NCBI GenBank assembly: GCA_021841935.1
Contig: JAKCDL010000001.1
Span: 133,679-197,678, forward strand
From: Actinomycetes bacterium
GTDB taxonomy: Bacteria > Actinomycetota > Acidimicrobiia > Acidimicrobiales > Acidimicrobiaceae
Reading direction: 5' to 3'
Length of the DNA stretch: 64,000 nt
The notes under the pieces are model-generated. The model ran no database searches, was not told the DNA's origin, and was given only the letters and a program-made list of their open reading frames with translations. The position numbers and the translations under genes are program-made. Shown here in pieces: positions 11,550-20,562 of this stretch; the first letter of the stretch is position 1; the number at the start of each line of letters is the position of its first letter.

Positions 11550-13226
11550 GTGAAGAATCGTCTAAAGGCAGCAAAAGCTAGGTTGTCATTCTCTGCAATA
11601 TTTATTATTGCTGGAATTTTTCTCTCGCTAACGGCCATAGTCAACGCATTTGCCATATATGGTGCCATCGCCAACGAAGTCAACACTTCAGATATTTCGA
11701 ATGGAATATTTCATCCCGCAGAGACTTCCATCGGAAATTTACTCATCGGATATCTAAACCAAGAGACTGGTCTTCGCGGTTACGTACTAACGGGAGATAC
11801 GAGCTTCCTGGCACCATTCGTTAGTGGAAGCGGGCAGGTGGAGTCGGCCTACAAAGTGCTCTCGTCCTCGCTGGCAAATTACCCTAAACTCTCGACCCTT
11901 CTACGTGAAGTTCAAGTTGCTGGCTCTAGTTGGGAGATTTCAGCATCACTTCATGAAAGCGTTCCTTCGCTCGAGCAGGGGGCGCTTCCATCGGCGATTC
12001 AATCAAGCCTTCAAGCGGACCAGGCAAGTTTTGACGCCCTCAACTCCAAGATAACCAATTTGAACATTCAAATCCTAAAGACAGATGACGCACTGCGGCG
12101 CGATGCCACCTCAGCACTTGTCAGATTAAAGAACACCGTCGCTATCGCAGCCATAGCGTCACTACTCGTAATTGCTACTCTCGGTACCCTATTCTTTAGA
12201 TTCATCGTCCAACCTATAAGACGCCTCCGTGATGGCGCGAATCTTGTAGCCGGTGGAAGCTTAAGTACCCCAGTAACCGTAAAGGGCGCGCGTGAAACTG
12301 AGTCCCTCTCTGCTTCCATCGAAGCTATGCGCCAAGGAATCCTCCGCGAGTCCGACATAGAGCGAAAGACTGCGCTACTCAACTCTCAATTTAGAGAGAG
12401 GCGTGAGGTGGCTGAAGCTATTCACGACAACCCACTTCAGCTTCTCGCCGCCGCCAAATTACGGCTACAGATAGCTCGAGGCGAGACTCACCTCGACCCT
12501 ATTGACCCCGTCGTTGCGCTCATCGACAAGTCAACCGACTGGATGCGAAATATGATCGCAACGCTTTATCCACCTGGACTTGCACGAATGGACTTTGAAC
12601 AAGCAGTTCGTGAACATATTGCATCTATTGAGTTAGGTGTCGAAAGCCAGATACATGCAAACGTCGAGCTTGATGAATTGGTCGATCGCGACTCTCACTC
12701 CGAGTCGACCCTCCTCCTCGGATTTCGGTGCGTACAGGAGCTGGCATCCAATGCTCTAAAGGGAGCTAATGGAGGATTGATATTGCTCAATGTGAAGGCT
12801 TCAAGACTTGAGATGCTAGTTGAATCGATTAATCCAATCGAAGACGAAGACTTCAAAGAGGTTTCTAAGATAGCAAATTCACTCAAGTCATCTTCGATTC
12901 GTCGCCACAGCAACGCTGGCCACCTTGGTATCCCACTACTCGTTGATTCGGTTGAATCTATTGGCGGGCAATTTACAATTCGAAATATCGATCTTCGGGG
13001 CGAAAGAATCAAAGAGAGGGCCATGTTCAAGAGCGAAGCTCCATGGTCGCCCCTCTACCAAGAAGATGGAGCAACTACTTCGACAAAGTGGGAGAGCACT
13101 CCAAAAGAGATCGCTCGGATGCTCACTTCATTGAATGCAAGCGACGGTCACTACATATTTTTTTCCGCCACCGTCCCGCTCCTTGGAGATGCAAACAAGG
13201 GATCAAGACCGATACTTTCAAACTAA
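11550..13226 (+). CDS. CHASE3-HAMP sensor histidine kinase-like protein with degenerate ATPase domain
   Basis: A 558-residue membrane sensor. A first transmembrane helix is at about 16-40, then an extracytoplasmic CHASE3 domain with the signature NQETGLRGYVLTGD (70-83), a second helix at about 195-219 and HAMP to about 272. A dimerisation helix carries His292 in EAIHDNPLQLL, similar to NarX/DegS-type kinases. The ATPase part keeps an N-box-like QELASNALKGA (396-406) and a GHLGIPLL segment, but no DxGxG nucleotide loop is visible where VESINPIEDED sits, so kinase activity is doubtful. The start is a GTG with GAGGTGAG upstream. It is divergent from a NarL-type regulator, its presumed partner. 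Confidence 0.85.
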   Translation: MKNRLKAAKARLSFSAIFIIAGIFLSLTAIVNAFAIYGAIANEVNTSDISNGIFHPAETSIGNLLIGYLNQETGLRGYVLTGDTSFLAPFVSGSGQVESAYKVLSSSLANYPKLSTLLREVQVAGSSWEISASLHESVPSLEQGALPSAIQSSLQADQASFDALNSKITNLNIQILKTDDALRRDATSALVRLKNTVAIAAIASLLVIATLGTLFFRFIVQPIRRLRDGANLVAGGSLSTPVTVKGARETESLSASIEAMRQGILRESDIERKTALLNSQFRERREVAEAIHDNPLQLLAAAKLRLQIARGETHLDPIDPVVALIDKSTDWMRNMIATLYPPGLARMDFEQAVREHIASIELGVESQIHANVELDELVDRDSHSESTLLLGFRCVQELASNALKGANGGLILLNVKASRLEMLVESINPIEDEDFKEVSKIANSLKSSSIRRHSNAGHLGIPLLVDSVESIGGQFTIRNIDLRGERIKERAMFKSEAPWSPLYQEDGATTSTKWESTPKEIARMLTSLNASDGHYIFFSATVPLLGDANKGSRPILSN

Positions 13227-13251
13227 GCCTTTGGCTCTAACGAATACCTAA

Positions 13252-13968
13252 CTAACTATTTTTGTAGGTCTCCTCAATCAGCTCAATTGACTCTTGAAGA
13301 TCCCACTTGTCGACCCCCTCAGCGGCCTTAAACTTCGCAAGGGCACTATCGGCAAAGTCCTTAGGAAGCTCCCTCCTGCAGATTTCCCCGATTAATGTGT
13401 GATGAAAAACTGGATCACCAGAGAGTTCCACCATCTTTTCGAGGTTTGCGTTATGTGCAGACTTCGGAACTGGACCCGTAACAAATTCCGCATCATTCGC
13501 TGCGATGGTCTCCCATAGCGCTGGAGGAACTTCGTTCTTTGAAAATCCCGATAGCCAGGAAGAACCCGGATCCAACTCAAGTAGGGTTAGCATCTCATGA
13601 ACCATTAATTCGAGGGCTCTCCGGGGCACTTGCTTGAACTTTAGGCAGTCACCAAATCGATTCAAGGGCAAATTAGGCGCCTGCGCAATCTCTCTGATTA
13701 CCTCGGCCGTAAGTTCAATCTGCTCAAGCAATGTTGACACCAACTGCTCACCTACGTAGGGCGACAACACTGACCTCAATATTGCCTCGACGTCGACCTC
13801 TCCCGAAGAGCCGTCCCAGTGTACAATAACCCGCTCTAGACTCTCTTCACCTTCGATCCTGCGATTGTGACCGAGTGGGCATTGAAAGTCTGGGTATACA
13901 ACGTCTTTGTCGCAATTTCCTCCCCAGATTTCAGAACACTTTGCAATCTGCAAGTTAGCCACGCCCAT
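13252..13968 (-). CDS. Hypothetical protein with Cys-rich N-terminus
   Basis: I do not recognise this 238-residue protein. The N-terminus has Cys11, Cys19 and Cys30 plus a following His in KCSEIWGGNCDKD...QCPLGH, which could bind a metal. The rest is a helical, acidic sequence with no transmembrane segment or signal peptide; an Asp/Glu- and Leu-rich middle (LELMVHEMLTLLELDPG) may be alpha-solenoid. It converges on the CHASE3 kinase gene 25 bases away. Base and codon use look like its neighbours, so it is probably a real, native gene. No function is proposed. Confidence 0.7.
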   Translation of the reverse strand: MGVANLQIAKCSEIWGGNCDKDVVYPDFQCPLGHNRRIEGEESLERVIVHWDGSSGEVDVEAILRSVLSPYVGEQLVSTLLEQIELTAEVIREIAQAPNLPLNRFGDCLKFKQVPRRALELMVHEMLTLLELDPGSSWLSGFSKNEVPPALWETIAANDAEFVTGPVPKSAHNANLEKMVELSGDPVFHHTLIGEICRRELPKDFADSALAKFKAAEGVDKWDLQESIELIEETYKNS

Positions 13969-14295
13969 TTCAAGAAGTCCATATCGATAAGAGATCTGCC
14001 AAAGACCTTTTATTCAAATTTCGACTTGGCCACACTAAGTCTTTAGCTGCACAATTCAAAGATCAGATTCCAAAGGGGAACTCGCCTCAAGTTGAGCTCG
14101 ACTCGAAATAGATGTACTCTTTGGTTTGACATCCTGTTATGAGTTATTCTCTGTGGTGACTGCGATGCGATCGCTCCTTGCCGCAACGTAGTATCTTTTT
14201 ACTACTCAAAAGTCACAACAATTGTCACAAAGCGACGCACATTGTCGATAATACTTGATGAGATTCGAGTTAGAAGTGTTGAGGCCGAGACGGTT
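13969..14295. other. Intergenic region with short repeats upstream of the receiver gene
   Basis: The gap between two divergent genes holds a small hairpin (GTAGTA/TACTAC around 14188-14205, loop TCTTTT) and a 7-bp direct repeat GTCACAA at 14212-14218 and 14224-14230, period 12. Either could belong to promoter control of the receiver gene. No open frame in it looks coding. Confidence 0.3.
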
Positions 14296-14673
14296 ATGCG
14301 AATTGTTATAGCTGATGATTCAGACGACTACCGTGAGGCCTTGGCCCATGCAATCGATGGCTGTCCAGATCTAAGCGTCGTTGGAGCAGCGCGTAACGGT
14401 GCCGAGTTGATCGAAATTTGTAGTGCAGAGCACCCTGATATTGCCATGACAGATCTTCGCATGCCAATAGTCGATGGGATCAGTGCAATACGGGAGATCT
14501 CTAAGGAGAGTCCAAGGACCCTCCTAGTCGCCTTCTCTACCGCAAATTCAGCGCCTATACGCCATGAGGCCATGGCAGCAGGGGCTCACATCTTCTTTCC
14601 AAAAGATCAGGCTATGACCGCACTTCAATCACTGAGCAAGGCGTACGAGGATCACTTCAAAGACGCGATCTAG
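14296..14673 (+). CDS. Receiver-only (CheY-like) response regulator
   Basis: This small protein is a single receiver domain: MRIVIADDSDDYREAL gives the acid pocket, Asp53 in MTDLRMP is the phospho-acceptor, followed by the conserved Ser/Thr (AFSTANS) and Lys (FFPKDQ) positions. I prefer the ATG at 14296 (125 residues), which puts the receiver at the N-terminus; an in-frame TTG at 14242 would add 18 residues with no clear role. No DNA-binding domain follows and no kinase is adjacent on the same strand. It may act by protein contact, or in a relay with the kinases nearby at 11.5 or 19.2 kb; that is inference. Confidence 0.88.
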   Translation: MRIVIADDSDDYREALAHAIDGCPDLSVVGAARNGAELIEICSAEHPDIAMTDLRMPIVDGISAIREISKESPRTLLVAFSTANSAPIRHEAMAAGAHIFFPKDQAMTALQSLSKAYEDHFKDAI

Positions 14674-14714
14674 CCCATTTTGTCAAATCTGAAAGATTCG
14701 CCTTCGCACACAGA

Positions 14715-15692
14715 TCAAATTAGCTGCGACCGCAGGTCAATCTCAAGGCGCGCACCAAAGTGAGTTATAATCTCTCCGGCGCAAATATTTCCAAAACGAG
14801 AGCAAGTTTCAACGTCACGCCCCGCGTACTTTCCATATAAATACCCTGCTGCAAAGAGGTCTCCGGCACCAGTCGTATCCACAACGGAAGTAGCTCGAGT
14901 TGCAGAATAGATAACTTCGCCACCAGATACGACCAACGCACCTCTGTCCCCAAGAGTCACCGCAACTTCTTCAGCCAACTTTGCTACTTGGAGAGCAGCG
15001 GCCTCTGCACTTTCGACCTCGCAAAGTCCAGTAATCTCGGCCTCATTTGCGAAAAGTAGAGAGACTCGTCCACTCTCTAGGATCTCCCATATCCTTTTGC
15101 GATGGCGATCGACGAGAAAGAAGTCGGATAGGGTGATCGCGATCTTCAAATCTTTCCTTTGGTTTGAAAGAATTGAGCTAATGATTCGGTCTCCACTGGG
15201 CGAATCAAAGAGGTAACCCTCGAGGTAGATGATCTTTTCTTCTTCATCGATTTCGCCAATTATCGGATCGAGATCTAAATGTTCGGTAAATTTTGATGAT
15301 GAGCCCAGGTTGGTGAACATAGTACGCTGTCCATCTTCAGTTACGACAACGATACAGTGTCCAGTTGAGCTTATATCTTCTCCAGCTCCTATCCCCTGAT
15401 AGGCAACTTGGGTTTCAGTAAGATCATCAACGTAGGCAGCGCCAAAGCTATCGTTTGCAACTACACCCATGAACGTTGGAAGAGTGCCAAATTTACCCAA
15501 AGCAGCGAGGGTATTTCCAACTGATCCGCCCGATGAAAATCGGTCAGGCGAAAAAAAGTTCAGCAGATTACGAGACTCTTCTTCATCTATTAGAGTCATA
15601 GAACCAGCATCGATCCCGAGTTGGTTCAGAACTTCGCTTCGCGATTCGACTATAAGATCCATAATCGCATGTCCAATGCCATAAATCTTCAT
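14715..15692 (-). CDS. PfkB-family sugar/adenosine kinase
   Basis: A ribokinase-fold kinase of about 325 residues. The N-terminus MKIYGIGHAIMDLIVE, the GGSVGNTLAALGKFG substrate-loop region and the C-terminal signature DTTGAGDLFAAGYLYG (catalytic Asp in GAGD) are diagnostic. The form of the N-terminus resembles adenosine kinase and sugar kinases of the PfkB-B group; the substrate cannot be fixed. I choose the ATG at 15692; the upstream in-frame TTG at 15704 directly touches the GGAAG ribosome site and so cannot be used. It is a single minus-strand gene between plus-strand genes. Confidence 0.93.
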   Translation of the reverse strand: MKIYGIGHAIMDLIVESRSEVLNQLGIDAGSMTLIDEEESRNLLNFFSPDRFSSGGSVGNTLAALGKFGTLPTFMGVVANDSFGAAYVDDLTETQVAYQGIGAGEDISSTGHCIVVVTEDGQRTMFTNLGSSSKFTEHLDLDPIIGEIDEEEKIIYLEGYLFDSPSGDRIISSILSNQRKDLKIAITLSDFFLVDRHRKRIWEILESGRVSLLFANEAEITGLCEVESAEAAALQVAKLAEEVAVTLGDRGALVVSGGEVIYSATRATSVVDTTGAGDLFAAGYLYGKYAGRDVETCSRFGNICAGEIITHFGARLEIDLRSQLI

Positions 15693-15857
15693 CTTGGTAT
15701 ACAACTTCCTACTTGGCGCCCTCTAATTTTACTGATTTATGATCCACTCTAAGTAGAGGGATCGCGCAACGTATTGGAATGATTTAGGGGCAAAACTTGT
15801 CAAGGTGACGTAGCAACCATGCACCTGATCGCGAAATTTTCTACTACGGTAGGGTAG

Positions 15858-18398
15858 GTGACTCAAGAACCATATCGCCTATACGAATATTTGAAACCAC
15901 AAAATTACGATCTTTTTTTAGCTCCCGATATCGAAAACGCAACGTTTTCCGGGCGAGTTACGATCGATTGCGAATTAGCCGTTCAAGCCTCGAACTTCAG
16001 ACTCAACTACGCCGAGTTGGAGTTCGCAAAGGTTGAGATTGAACAAGAGAACAACACTATCGGAAATAGTTTTCAGCTCGACGAGCAGAACGAGATAGTC
16101 GAGATCACCACCGTTTCACCCCTAAATCCGGGAGACGTGAGGATCACCATCGAATTCACCGGCATCCTCAACGACAAGTTAGCTGGCTTCTACAAGAGCC
16201 ACTACCGCGACCACGAGGGAAATAACGTCGCCATAGCTACGACTCAATTTGAGGCAACGGATGCAAGACGTGCCTTTCCATGCTTCGATGAACCATCCTT
16301 CAAAGCCACCTACGACATCTCTCTTGAGATCGATCAAGACCATCTTGCTATCTCAAATGGTGCAGAGGTCTCTCAAAGATCGCTAGGGAATGGCAAGAAG
16401 TTAGTCGTCTTTGAAAGGACGATGAAGATGTCGACCTATCTCGTCGCCTTTATCGTTGGAAGACTTGAAGCCACTGAGGCAACTGTTGTTCGCGGTATAC
16501 CAATTCGAGTCGTTCATAGACCCGGTTGGGGCGATATGACTAAATTTGCAATCAAAGTAGCGGAACACTCTCTGAACTTCTTCACCGACTTTTTCGGAAT
16601 TGACTACCCCGGCACAAAGATGGACCTAATCGCCATCCCTGACTTCGCGGCGGGTGCAATGGAGAACTTGGGCGCCATAACATTTCGCGAACCCCTCGTA
16701 GTCATCGAAGAGTCGACCGCCTCCCAGCCCGAACTCGAGCGAGCTGTTGACGTCATCGCACACGAGATAGCGCACATGTGGTTCGGTGACTTAGCAACTA
16801 TGAAGTGGTGGAATGGCATATGGCTAAACGAGGCATTTGCAACGTACATGGAGCTACTCTGTTGCGATGCATTCGAGCCAAAGTGGAAGCGATGGGTATC
16901 ATTTGGAATCTCCAAGGGAAGAGCACAGGATGTAGATGCCCTTCACGCGACACGGCCGATTGAATTCCCTGTGAATCATCCAAGCGACTGCCAAGGTATG
17001 TTCGATCTACTCACCTATGAAAAGGGCGGAAGCGTCCTACGAATGCTCGAGCGCTTTATCGGGATGGAAAAGTTCAGATCGGGCGTCTCCAACTACCTTC
17101 GCAAGTACTCATATGCCAATGCAGAGACTACAGACCTCTGGGATGCGATCGAAGAGGCCGAGGATGCACCAGTAAGGTCCATTATGGACTCTTGGGTCTT
17201 CCAAGGGGGGCTCCCAGTTGTAACCGTAGAGCGAGCTGCCGAAGGATTCAGAATCTCTCAACGGCCCTTTAGCTTCATCGAAAAGGGAGATCTTGACTCT
17301 GCAATCGGATCGAATTGGCATATTCCCGTAGGAGTCAGGTCGCTAAGTGGAAGTATCGATGAAAAGTTCCTACTAGAGGGTTCATCGATCGATTACCCCT
17401 CTAAAGAGACGGCGCTTATCGTTAACTCCCACGGCGATGGCTACTTCCACGTCCTTTACTCACCAGAGATTCTCGATGAATTAAAGAATCACCTCGGATC
17501 GCTCGAGGAGATTGAAGCATTCAACCTCATCTCAGATTCATTTGCATTTGTGGTAGGCAACATGATGTCGATTGATGACTTCTTCGACCTCGCAGCAGCA
17601 TATAGGTCAGCGGGGATCATCGAATCTTCGATCGACGCCATAATTGCTCGCGCCCTTGCAACCTATGCCAAAGCAGCTGGCAGCGCAGCTAGCGAGCGAG
17701 TTGTACAACTTGCAGATGCGCTCTTCGGACCGGTCCTAGAGTCTTTGGGTTTTGAAACCTCCGAAGATGACACCGCCTCTCAAGGTGCATCACGAAGGCG
17801 CGCACTCGAGATTCTTGGAACTATCGGTAAAAATCAAGAGGTAATTGCATTTGCAAATGACCAATTTCGCCTTGATATGTCTCAGGAAAAGGCACTCGAT
17901 CCGGAGTTAGCATCGTCGATCATCTCAATCGTCGCACACAACGGCGACGAGGCTGACTACGCCTTCGTCCTAGATCGCTACCGAAATGCACAAGATCCAG
18001 TAGAGGAGCAGCGTTATCTAAGTGGCCTTGGGTCATTTGAAGACCCATCGCTCATCGACAGAACTCTTGCCCTAGCTATGAATGAGATCCGAAGCCAAGA
18101 TGCGCCATTCGTTCTCTACTCGATGCTAGCTTCGGCCTCTGCAGGTGAACCTACCTTCAACTTCATTCGGGCAAACTACGAGAGGCTCGTGGAGCACTAC
18201 CCTGCCTCTGCAGTTCCAAGAATGCTTGAAGGAGTCTCCTCCCTCTTTGCTCCCAACATTAGTGAGCGCGCAACCGAGGTAAGAAACTTTCTAAGTAGCG
18301 TTTCCCTCCCCGAAACCGGCAAGAGGCTAATTCAGATCAAGGAGCGTTTCGAGGTAAACCAAGTTTTGGCATCCCAGATCCGTTCAAACGTCCGCTAG
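15858..18398 (+). CDS. M1-family zinc aminopeptidase
   Basis: An 846-residue cytoplasmic metallo-aminopeptidase of the puromycin-sensitive/PepN type that removes N-terminal residues from peptides. The exopeptidase motif GAMENLGAITFRE lies near residue 265 and the zinc motif HEIAHMWFGD at about 302-306, with the third ligand Glu in NEAFATYME about 18 residues on. The C-terminal half is the helical ERAP1-like domain common in such enzymes. The start is a GTG following AGGGTAG. A strong inverted repeat just after the stop probably ends its transcript. The length is normal for the family. Confidence 0.96.
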   Translation: MTQEPYRLYEYLKPQNYDLFLAPDIENATFSGRVTIDCELAVQASNFRLNYAELEFAKVEIEQENNTIGNSFQLDEQNEIVEITTVSPLNPGDVRITIEFTGILNDKLAGFYKSHYRDHEGNNVAIATTQFEATDARRAFPCFDEPSFKATYDISLEIDQDHLAISNGAEVSQRSLGNGKKLVVFERTMKMSTYLVAFIVGRLEATEATVVRGIPIRVVHRPGWGDMTKFAIKVAEHSLNFFTDFFGIDYPGTKMDLIAIPDFAAGAMENLGAITFREPLVVIEESTASQPELERAVDVIAHEIAHMWFGDLATMKWWNGIWLNEAFATYMELLCCDAFEPKWKRWVSFGISKGRAQDVDALHATRPIEFPVNHPSDCQGMFDLLTYEKGGSVLRMLERFIGMEKFRSGVSNYLRKYSYANAETTDLWDAIEEAEDAPVRSIMDSWVFQGGLPVVTVERAAEGFRISQRPFSFIEKGDLDSAIGSNWHIPVGVRSLSGSIDEKFLLEGSSIDYPSKETALIVNSHGDGYFHVLYSPEILDELKNHLGSLEEIEAFNLISDSFAFVVGNMMSIDDFFDLAAAYRSAGIIESSIDAIIARALATYAKAAGSAASERVVQLADALFGPVLESLGFETSEDDTASQGASRRRALEILGTIGKNQEVIAFANDQFRLDMSQEKALDPELASSIISIVAHNGDEADYAFVLDRYRNAQDPVEEQRYLSGLGSFEDPSLIDRTLALAMNEIRSQDAPFVLYSMLASASAGEPTFNFIRANYERLVEHYPASAVPRMLEGVSSLFAPNISERATEVRNFLSSVSLPETGKRLIQIKERFEVNQVLASQIRSNVR

Positions 18399-18428
18399 AG
18401 CACTTGCCATAGAGTAAACATTTAGTAA

Positions 18429-18475
18429 AATGGCCGCTACCAAAGGTAAAGCTGGATGTAGCGGCCATTACCTTT
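18429..18475 (+). terminator. Overlapping inverted repeats downstream of the aminopeptidase gene
   Basis: A perfect 12-bp inverted repeat (AATGGCCGCTAC at 18429-18440, GTAGCGGCCATT at 18458-18469) encloses a loop of 17 bases. Its loop contains AAAGGTAA (18442-18449), which is complementary to TTACCTTT at 18468-18475, overlapping the end of the first stem. The T-rich tail CTTTTCTG fits an intrinsic terminator, but the second pairing could form a pseudoknot or an alternative fold. Confidence 0.6.
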
Positions 18476-18533
18476 TCTGATATTCGCAGAAGGTAATCGA
18501 ACGCGATGTTGCCACCGCCATAGGGAGGAATAG

Positions 18534-19217
18534 ATGGAAGACAAACAGACCGTCTTGGTCGTCGATGACGAGGTGGCACTACGTCGAATCTTAGTTAGCT
18601 ATCTCAAAAAAGAGGGTTTCAATGTTTTAGAGGCTGGGGATGCCCAAGGCGCTCTCAGTATCTTCGAGCGAGCACAGGTGGACATAGCTCTCCTCGACGT
18701 CATGATGCCAGGTATGGATGGTTTCGAGTTAGTCAAGAATATCCGCAGAAAGAGCGACATACCTCTGATCATGGTTACGGCAAAGGGGGAAGAGAGCGCT
18801 AGGGTAGCCGGCCTCGAGATCGGCGCCGACGACTACATCACCAAACCTTTCTCAGCTCCCGAAGTAATCGCTAGAGTCAGAGCTCATCTTCGCAGGGCAA
18901 GTGGGGCTCTTACCGAGACGACCACAGAAGCGATATTAAATATCGGCGGAAGTTTGATAATCGATCCAAATTCAAGGCGCTGCATCGTTGATGGGAAAGA
19001 TGTCGACCTCTCCCGCCGCGAATTCGATCTAATCCTAAAGCTAGCCTCGTCTCCAGGGAAGGTATTTACTCGAGAAGCTCTACTATTGGCCGCATGGGGC
19101 ACTACATATATCACCGAAAAGACGATCGATGTCCACGTCGCATCTTTGAGAAAAAAGCTAGGAGATTCGGCCACCATTACGTCGTTGCGTGGGATTGGAT
19201 ACAGACTTGACGCATGA
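18534..19217 (+). CDS. OmpR-family response regulator
   Basis: A 227-residue regulator with a receiver (VVDDEVALRRIL, phospho-acceptor Asp55 in LLDVMMPGMDG, Lys in YITKPFSAPE) and a winged-helix DNA-binding domain (VDLSRREFDLILKLASSPG ... TIDVHVASLRKKLGD ... GIGYRLDA). The ATG is preceded by the strong ribosome site AGGGAGGAATAG. The sensor kinase gene starts inside its 3' end, so the two form a coupled two-component system. Confidence 0.96.
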   Translation: MEDKQTVLVVDDEVALRRILVSYLKKEGFNVLEAGDAQGALSIFERAQVDIALLDVMMPGMDGFELVKNIRRKSDIPLIMVTAKGEESARVAGLEIGADDYITKPFSAPEVIARVRAHLRRASGALTETTTEAILNIGGSLIIDPNSRRCIVDGKDVDLSRREFDLILKLASSPGKVFTREALLLAAWGTTYITEKTIDVHVASLRKKLGDSATITSLRGIGYRLDA

Positions 19218-20562
19218 CGGTGGATCTAGGGCCCCCAACCGCCGCCGCGTAAAGTCAATCCGGTCCCGGGTCCTCTCGGTTCTATTCCTAACTGGCGCAA
19301 TCGGCATTGTGGTCTCCTTTGCCCTTGCCACCCAACTAACTCGACTTAGTCAAAGAACCGATCTCAAACAAACCTCCCAGGCGATCGCGACCGCAGTTCT
19401 CCAACTCGTCAAAGACAACGCATCTCAACAAGCGATAGATAACGCTACCGCCGAGGCAAAGGGCTTTTATGTCGCGGTCTATTCAAATGGAAAAAAGATC
19501 TATTCAACATCTGACTTAGGCAAATTGAATGGACAAGTTACCGCAACAAAGACCACAAGTGACGGCAAGTACAGTGTCTTTGTCGTGGCTCCCCACGCAA
19601 ATCCGACCCCGGTTAGCGCAGAACTAACAGCCATAAGCGCCGTTGTAATAATAGGGGTCCTAATTGGTGCATTTTGGGCAACATCGATTATCGCACGTGA
19701 AATTGGAAACTCAGTCGAGGCAACGACCAAGGTTGTAACTCGAATTGAATCAGGCGACCTTAGTGCAAGAATAGACAGCGCCCTTCCACCGGAGTTCGAT
19801 CGGCTCGCCTCGGCCTTTGACAATATGGCTAAGGCCCTCGAGGAGGGCGACATTGAACAGAGGAGGTTTCTCTCGGATCTAGCTCACGAGATAGCAACTC
19901 CAATCAGCGCGGTGAGTGGATTGGCTATAGCAATCGCCGATCACATCATCGACGACCAGGACGAGATAGAAGAGGCATCGACGCTAATTTCGTCGGAGAC
20001 CAAGCGAATCAGACTCCTACTTGACGATCTGAGATCACTGAACCAACTCGAATTTCTTGACACAGTATCAACTGAGGACTTCAGTGCCCTCGAACTTGCT
20101 AGATCGCTCTATGGAAGATTCATAAACTCAGCTCGGGAAAAGGCCATAAAAATTGAGATCGACGCCGACGAAACTCAGATTCATCAAGACCGACGCTTGA
20201 TCGAAATGGTCCTAAATAACTTTATGACGAATGCGATCCGATACTCCAATAACGACTCCACCGTAACAATCAAAGGTTCAAGTCAAAGCGACGAGATGTA
20301 TCGGGTAACGGTCACGGATCAAGGGATAGGAATCAAAGAGGAGGAGCTCACTAAGATCTTCGAACGTCTCTATCGAGTCGATGAAGCCCGAGATCGTGAG
20401 CGTGGCGGTAGTGGATTGGGGCTAGCCATAGCGAGGCGGGCATCATTAAATATTGGTGGCTACATTGAAGTAGAGTCGACCTACCAGCAAGGATCGTCTT
20501 TTTCGTTAATTTTTCCCAAATCATCCGAAGATTTAGGACGATCAAGTAACTTACAGGGATGA
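19189..20562 (+). CDS. Two-component sensor histidine kinase (HAMP-HisKA-HATPase)
   Basis: A 457-residue kinase partner of the upstream OmpR-type regulator. Transmembrane helices are at about 28-48 and 146-168, with a small extracytoplasmic domain of about 95 residues between them, then HAMP, a HisKA domain with His233 in LAHEIATPIS, and a complete ATPase domain (N-box NNFMTNAIRYSN, G1 DQGIGI, F-box IFERLYR, G2 GGSGLGLAIA). The start is uncertain: GTG at 19189 overlaps the regulator gene by 29 bases; TTG codons at 19195 and 19207 are alternatives. The last four bases overlap the next gene (ATGA), so all three are probably cotranscribed. Confidence 0.95.
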   Translation: MGLDTDLTHDGGSRAPNRRRVKSIRSRVLSVLFLTGAIGIVVSFALATQLTRLSQRTDLKQTSQAIATAVLQLVKDNASQQAIDNATAEAKGFYVAVYSNGKKIYSTSDLGKLNGQVTATKTTSDGKYSVFVVAPHANPTPVSAELTAISAVVIIGVLIGAFWATSIIAREIGNSVEATTKVVTRIESGDLSARIDSALPPEFDRLASAFDNMAKALEEGDIEQRRFLSDLAHEIATPISAVSGLAIAIADHIIDDQDEIEEASTLISSETKRIRLLLDDLRSLNQLEFLDTVSTEDFSALELARSLYGRFINSAREKAIKIEIDADETQIHQDRRLIEMVLNNFMTNAIRYSNNDSTVTIKGSSQSDEMYRVTVTDQGIGIKEEELTKIFERLYRVDEARDRERGGSGLGLAIARRASLNIGGYIEVESTYQQGSSFSLIFPKSSEDLGRSSNLQG

